Origin: Gnomoniopsis sp. IMI 355080
Lineage: Eukaryota > Ascomycota > Sordariomycetes > Diaporthales > Gnomoniaceae
Assembly: GCA_027946555.1 (NCBI GenBank)
Contig: JAPEVC010000205.1
Coordinates: 1-64,000, forward strand
Length of the DNA stretch: 64,000 nt
Direction: 5' to 3'
The notes below the pieces were generated by a model. It was given only the letters and a program-made list of their open reading frames with translations, had not been told where the DNA came from and searched no databases. This document shows, piece by piece, positions 59,301 through 64,000 of this stretch; the stretch's first letter is position 1; each line of letters opens with the position of its first letter. Made by a program: the position numbers and the translations under genes.

Positions 59301-59890
59301 AACCAGAAGGCCATTTCCGTGCCACATTCGAGGACAAAATTCTTCTGAGCGACATCGTCTTCCTGCGCGCATGGTACCCGATCAAGCCACACCGGTTTTA
59401 CAACCCCGTCACCAACTTTGTCGGCTGGCACCGCGCGCGTCTCACGGGTGAGATTCGCGCCGAGCAAGGACTAGCGACGCCACAGAACCGGAACAGCGCG
59501 TACCGCAAGATCGAACGCGCGGAACGACACTTCAACCCGCTGCGCGTGCCACGCAAGCTCGCGGCCGACCTGCCGTACAAGTCCCAAATCATTACGACGA
59601 AGCCGCAGAAGAAGGCAACGTATATGCAGAAGCGCGCGGTGGTGCTGGGAGGCGAGGAGAAGAAGGCAAGGGACTTGATGCAGAAGCTGACGACGATTCG
59701 CAAGGACGTGGCGGAGAAGAGGAAGGCAAGCAAGGACAAGAACAGGGCTGCTTTCAAGGAGAAGATGAGTCTGATGGAGGAGAGAAAGGCGGCAAGGGAG
59801 AAACGGGAGACGAAGGAGTACTGGAGTCGGGAGGGCAAGAAGAGGAGAGCCGGGGACGAAGGTGGTGGTGGTGGGAAGCGGAAGAGGTGA
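56393..59890 (+). CDS. bms1: ribosome biogenesis GTPase Bms1, 1145 aa, 2 exons
   Basis: Exons 56393-56462 and 56523-59890 with a 60-bp intron (donor GTCCGT, branch AAGCTAATC, acceptor ATCCAG). The join gives SGEPNPKAFAVHRPGKLQ, the conserved Bms1 entry. P-loop GPPGVGKT sits at residues 74-81, with ECPNELEAMVDIAKVADIV nearby as the switch region. The middle (about 380-720) is extremely acidic with long Asp/Glu runs. The C-terminal third carries the conserved Bms1/Tsr1 block (FGFVQMRIKKHRWHKRILK, DPLIFSLGWRRFQ, GTFYGPLIAPN) and ends in a Lys/Arg-rich nucleolar-type tail. Bms1 is a U3 snoRNP-associated GTPase of the nucleolar 90S pre-ribosome; it brings Rcl1 for early 18S rRNA processing. Length is close to the yeast protein. 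Confidence 0.96.
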
Positions 59891-60125
59891 AAGCCATTGT
59901 GTTCAACCATAGTAGATAAGCATAGTGGTACCAATAATACCCTTTTATAGGCGTGGATGGAGAATGAAAAAATTCCAGGTTGCATCATTCTTATATTGTG
60001 GAACGAACAAATTGCTCGTCTGGTCATTGTCTTTCTGTATGTGTTCTCGCACCTGCCCAGCAATCTATCGAGCCTGTTGATGGTCCACGGAAGTTCAAAG
60101 GCTCTCAAGAGGGGAGGGGACTAAT
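59891..60125. other. short convergent spacer
   Basis: 235 bp between the stops of bms1 and the aldo-keto reductase gene. No feature seen apart from expected 3' ends. Confidence 0.6.
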
Positions 60126-61316
60126 CTAAGCAAAAATCCGAATACCAAAGTCAGCCGGGTTGTTAAACCTCAACCCTTGATCCAGCGCAGAAATGCTCGC
60201 CAACTCCTCCGCTGTCAAATCAAAATCAGTCGAGGCCAGGTTCTGGGCCAACCTCTCCTTGGAGTTACTCTTCGGGATGACAATGATATCCCTCTGCGTC
60301 GCCCATCTGAGCAGCACCTGCGCGGGTGTCTTGCCCACCCTCTCGGCCACCTTCTTGACCGTCGGGTTCTCAAAAAGGGGCCCCGCATCGTGTGCGCGCT
60401 TCATGTTGAGCTCGAGGAAGCTCTGCGGGCCAAAGGAGCTGTACGCGGTGACGGCGATGTCGTTTTCCTGGCACATCTTGATGAGATCGGGCTGGACGAG
60501 GTAGGGGTGGTGCTCGATCTGGTTCACGGCGGGCTTGATCTTGGCATAACGCAGGACGTCGTAGAGGAGCATGGCGTTGAAGTTGGCGACGCCGATGGAG
60601 CGGAGGAGGCCCTTGGGGTTGTCCTTGGTGATGACGAGAGACTCCAGTGCTTGCCAGGTCTCCTGGATGGGAACCGGGACGAGCTTGCCTACGTTCTTTT
60701 GGGCGGCGTCGGACCAGAAGCTGAGAAGAGTGTTAGCTTGCTTATTTCCCCCCAATGGAAAAAGTCGTTCCGGGAGACTTACCATGGGTACTTCAACTGA
60801 GACATTGGGACGTGTTCTTGAGCGATGGGAAAGTGAATAAGATACTAAGTATGAGCTGGTCAGTGATTATGAGAACTCGCAAGATGTCTTGATCTCAAAG
60901 CTGATGAAAATGCGACTAACCAAGTCCAAGTAATCGACACCCCAGTTCTTGTTCTCGAACTCGGCCATCTCAAGCACGTGAGGTTTAGCATGGTAGTTGT
61001 TCCATAGCTTTGAGACGATGAAGAGCTCTTCACGCTTCACAATGCCTTCCTTGAGCGCGCGGCGCACACCCTCGCCGGCCTCGGCGGAGTTCTGGTAGTC
61101 GTGCGCGCCATCAATGTGCCTGTAACCGAGCTTGATGGCATTGTACACAGAGTCGGCTGCGTTCTCTGCGGGGACCTTCCAGATGCCATAGCCCACGATG
61201 GGCATGTTCTACATGAGACGAGTGGGTTAGTGCCTTTCCTTTTGAGCGAGATGGGATACGGACAGAGTAAGGGAGGTCCTTACATAGCCGGAGGACAGCT
61301 TGAGAGACTTGGACAT
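60126..61316 (-). CDS. aldo-keto reductase, xylose-reductase-like, 325 aa, 4 exons
   Basis: Exons 61316-61284, 61208-60921, 60844-60783, 60720-60126; 326 codons with stop. The protein opens MSKSLKLSSGYNMPIVGYGIW. The AKR catalytic tetrad is complete: D44 and Y49 in RHIDGAHDYQN, K78 in IVSKLW, H111 in YLIHFP. The NADPH-site motif IPKSN and the end FGIRIFA are typical of AKR2 enzymes such as xylose or glyceraldehyde reductases. It should reduce sugar aldehydes or other carbonyls in the cytosol; the real substrate is not readable. An in-frame upstream ATG at 61364 would add 16 residues (MLRNIIRQFATSSAAK), which look like a mitochondrial leader; the downstream ATG has the better context (AAA before ATG versus TCA). 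The third join leaves a Cys (TG|C) where many relatives differ, so that border is slightly less sure. Confidence 0.9.
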
Positions 61317-62091
61317 TTTGGCTGCTGACGAAGTTGCGAATTGACGAATAATGTTGCGGAGCATTGAGCTTTCTGTCACAGTCACAACACAATTTTTAAG
61401 AAGAGAAGAGTAGATGGTCAAGAGTTGTGCATGTTTTGAAGATGGATGAGTTTCTTAACACGAAAGCTATCAACACAAGTCGCCCGAAAGGGTTAGCGAC
61501 TGGGAACCTTTTGCCCTCAAGGTCCCCCATTTCCCCATTTAGGCTCAATGCGGCTTTTACAGAGAGCGATTGATCGGACATTTTCCCTCTGGCGCGCCTT
61601 ATGACTGCAACGCTGGTATGCTGGGAGAAGAGCCAATGTGCGGCTATTTGACAGCAATGACGTCCGAGCGAATTTCCCTATTCTACCAGTCTTACGTGTT
61701 TGAATTTCCGGCGCAGAGGTGCGCTTCCTTTGCGGCGGCGTCCGGACTAGGTTTTTGGTAGGTTGTACTCGCTTTCCCACCAGTCGCCGGCAGTTGTGCA
61801 CGTCGTCTATGCTGGACTGCGGGTGCGGGGCCAAAACACTTATGCGCCAACCGCACCAACCACTGATCTCCCGCATTGTCCTTCTGTGATCGCACTCGGC
61901 AAAGTACCGCCCGAATGGGATTTACAACCTTGGCAGAGTGTCGCCCGTGGATCATTCATTGGTATCGCGATCGTCGACTTGATGTGAAACGATCAACGGT
62001 CTTTGACTGGTGTCAATGAGACCTGCCTCAACATCCAGTCCAATGAAGTCTACTATAGCATTTGTATGCGTGAGCGTCCCAAGTTGGGTTC
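61317..62091. other. intergenic, no gene seen
   Basis: About 775 bp between two minus-strand genes: promoter and leader of the aldo-keto reductase gene and the 3' end of seh1. Short frames on both strands (61570-61761, 61692-61955) show no domain. Confidence 0.6.
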
Positions 62092-63438
62092 TCAAAAAGG
62101 GACAGCCATTTTCATTTTGGCGATTCCAATCTGCGAGCTCTTGATCCACTGCCCGCTGGAATTCTGGCGGAAACAGAGCAGCTTCCCGTCATCACCAGTA
62201 CAGCCGAGAATCTGACCATCGTCATCGAAGCCAACCCGCCACATTGGTGACCTGTGGTTCTCGAGAATGGACAAAAGTGATATGTGGTGTGGGACTTGTC
62301 CGGCCTGATTCTTCTTTCGATCACCGTCAGAGGTTGGGTTGTGCACGCCCTGGCTGATACCCGAGGGATGTTGTGCCTGAGTCCCACCGCCTCCGCCGTT
62401 TCTTGTAGAGCCCTCGGAATGCGAGCTGCCTTTGACGAGATCGTTCTTGGACCAGGTCTTGCCATCGGCTGGATCATATACAGTACCGAGGCGCACAACT
62501 CTCACATAGCCGTCCATGCATGCCGACGCAATGATGTCGTAGCCCCTGATATTGCCGGGCGCCCACGCGACGTCCCTCACCAGACCCCGGTGACCAGGCA
62601 CAGACGCGGCCTCGTAGAATTCCTTCTTGGTCGAGGGGACACCGTACGCGTGGAAGACCACATCGCGAGTGCGGTAAATCTTGACCGTGTCCATCGCGGC
62701 AACCACTAGGCTCAGCGTGTCCGTCGGCATGCCCGCACGCAGCGCCGTATAGCACGGGTCCGGGTTCGGATCAAAGCGGACCCTGAAAGATGTCTCGACA
62801 CCGCGGTCTGGCTTCGCACACACGGGGAACTCGTCTGTCTGGGTCCAGTCGCTCAGATTCTCGGACATGTCATTCTCGTACACGGTGAGGCGTCCATCTG
62901 CGGCGAGAAGCGCAAGGTGAGTCTGGCGCGTCTCCTCATTGTAGCGTAAGGAAAAGGATCGGTAGGGCGCCCGGGGCGAGCGGTGATCAAAGGCGGCCTT
63001 TGCGCTGTCCTTGGAGCGGTCGCGTCCAAAACGGCGGCCCGGAGCGGCGGAGGCATCCTCCGCCCAGAGTTTGAAGCGTCCTTCCACACCAAGGGAGGCG
63101 ACGAGGTTTGGAAAGACTGTAGGTGGAAGCCATTGGAGCTGTGGTAGGGGAGGGGGTTAGTATGGAACGATGTTAGGATGTGTTCTAGAGGTATGAGTTG
63201 GCGAATGCACCTCGAGTATTTCTCCTGCATGAGCAGTCCATGTATCACAGAGCCTCCAGATGGCATCCCTATGGCGGTTGAAGACACGGATCTTGCCATC
63301 GACGGAGCCTGTGGCGCATCGATCACCATAGCTATTGAATGCAACAGCCTGGACCAAGTCTTGGTGGCCGTTCTTCATGACTAGCTCAAACTGAGCCCTC
63401 TCCTCCATGATCGGAGGCTCCCCAAGAGGTGGAGGCAT
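62092..63438 (-). CDS. seh1: nucleoporin Seh1 (WD40), 424 aa, 2 exons
   Basis: Exons 63438-63211 and 63138-62092, with a 72-bp intron (donor GTGCAT, branch ACTAAC, acceptor CCACAG). The join gives GEILELQWLPPTVFPN. Seh1 signs: GHQDLVQAVAFNSYGDRC, ATGSVDGKIRVFNRH, CDTWTAHAGEIL, VEGRFKLWAED, and later HRGLVRDVAWAPGN, IIASACMDGYVRVVRL and SPMWRVGFDDDGQILGCTGDDG, the final blade. It should form a six-blade propeller completed by a partner. Seh1 is part of the Y-shaped (Nup84/107) nuclear pore complex and of the SEA/GATOR2 complex on the vacuole that tunes TORC1. The second exon has a Gly/Ser/His-rich insert near residue 350. The start at 63438 has AAA before ATG; an upstream in-frame ATG at 63558 would add 40 residues. 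Confidence 0.94.
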
Positions 63439-64000
63439 TTTTGTGGAACAGACCAGAAGTGAGATGATTTGTGGTGGTTGAATGGTAATCTCATGTCCAA
63501 GTCTGTCTACCTTATATCTCGGCCATTGATTCAGGTAACTGGGATTCTTTTGGTCCACTGTAGCACATGGTCCGTGCGCTTGCTGTCAAATGCCCTGTAG
63601 AGAGAAAGTCAGGTCTTGACTTGTCGGCAATTCTTCTTCTGTCCAGCTGCCTGAGTTCAGCACGATACCATCTAGGCAAATACATATATAGATTTCTCAT
63701 CACTTGCTCTTGCTCCATAATATCATCGCCTGTCTGATTTTGTATTTACAGAAAGATGCTTGTCAATCTTCAATTGTCATGGTTCCAGGTCTCACATGTC
63801 AAAATGCCACCAGACCCACCCAAGCAGCCGCTATTTTTAGGGGCCCAATGGGGTACAGGCCGCCCCTGTGTGGGGCATTGGGGAAGCTCGGGGATCAAGC
63901 TGCATGCGTCGTCACCAGCCTTTCCAAACCGCAACGTCGCCGGATCTATCCTTCAAGTCACAGCTGGAAGATGGAGGAGGGTGTGGATTGAGTAACTGAT
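63439..64000. other. window end, no gene seen
   Basis: seh1 promoter and leader, then about 300 bp to the window edge. The frame at 63704-63991 (+) has no domain and overlaps another frame; a gene entering from the right cannot be ruled out. Confidence 0.5.

Noticed and set aside
1..64000. Biosynthetic gene cluster, mobile element, CRISPR or tRNA genes
   Set aside because: I looked for NRPS/PKS, P450, transposase or reverse-transcriptase motifs, regularly spaced repeats, and tRNA A/B boxes on both strands by eye and saw none. A dedicated search could still find a diverged case.

Overview
The window is nuclear DNA of a filamentous ascomycete (Pezizomycotina). The signs are short spliceosomal introns (about 50-270 bp) with GTRNGT-type donors and CTRAC/CTAAC-like branch sites, a linked pair of myosin-motor-like chitin synthases, an Msb2 signalling mucin and fungal-only domain families. 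I cannot fix the class; Sordariomycetes is a guess. I recognise sixteen protein-coding genes. For the spliced ones I rebuilt exon joins by hand, accepting a join only when donor, acceptor, reading phase and family motifs agreed. I saw no tRNA, rRNA, CRISPR array or intact transposon.

Layout. 0-6 kb: a DUF7053-type protein (+) and a four-exon C2H2 zinc-finger protein (-). 5.7-10.7 kb: a 5 kb stretch with no convincing gene. 10.7-16.1 kb: a two-TM GNAT-like membrane protein (+), ribokinase (+) and an anion:cation-symporter-type MFS transporter (-). 17.3-20.6 kb: an Msb2-like mucin sensor (-) with 150-bp coding repeats. 20.6-28.8 kb: 8.2 kb without a convincing gene. 28.8-36.9 kb, all on +: FKBP12 prolyl isomerase (six exons), ubiquitin-activating enzyme E1, and an Ecm4/Omega-type glutathione transferase. 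37.4-52.1 kb: class V and class VII chitin synthases facing away from each other across a 3.5 kb shared promoter region. 52.6-64 kb: a mitochondrial PDK/BCKDK-type kinase (-), a very small Pbi2/I9-type proteinase inhibitor in four exons (-), the ribosome-biogenesis GTPase Bms1 (+), an aldo-keto reductase (-) and the nucleoporin Seh1 (-).

How the genes relate. Most are conserved housekeeping genes with no shared pathway, so this is not a biosynthetic cluster. The one real functional unit is the divergent csmA/csmB-like pair, which in other moulds acts at hyphal tips in wall synthesis. The Msb2-like sensor belongs to the same wider theme (surface sensing, polarised growth) but lies 17 kb away with unrelated genes between.

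I did not find an obviously new multi-gene system. The more interesting points are gene-structure oddities (an ATG-only first exon, a 6-nt first exon, a stop-free in-frame intron in uba1, a 21-nt internal exon), a possible dual start with a mitochondrial-like leader on the aldo-keto reductase, a class VII chitin synthase without a P-loop, the expanded mucin repeats and two long gene-poor zones. All exon borders are inferences from sequence; RNA evidence would settle them.
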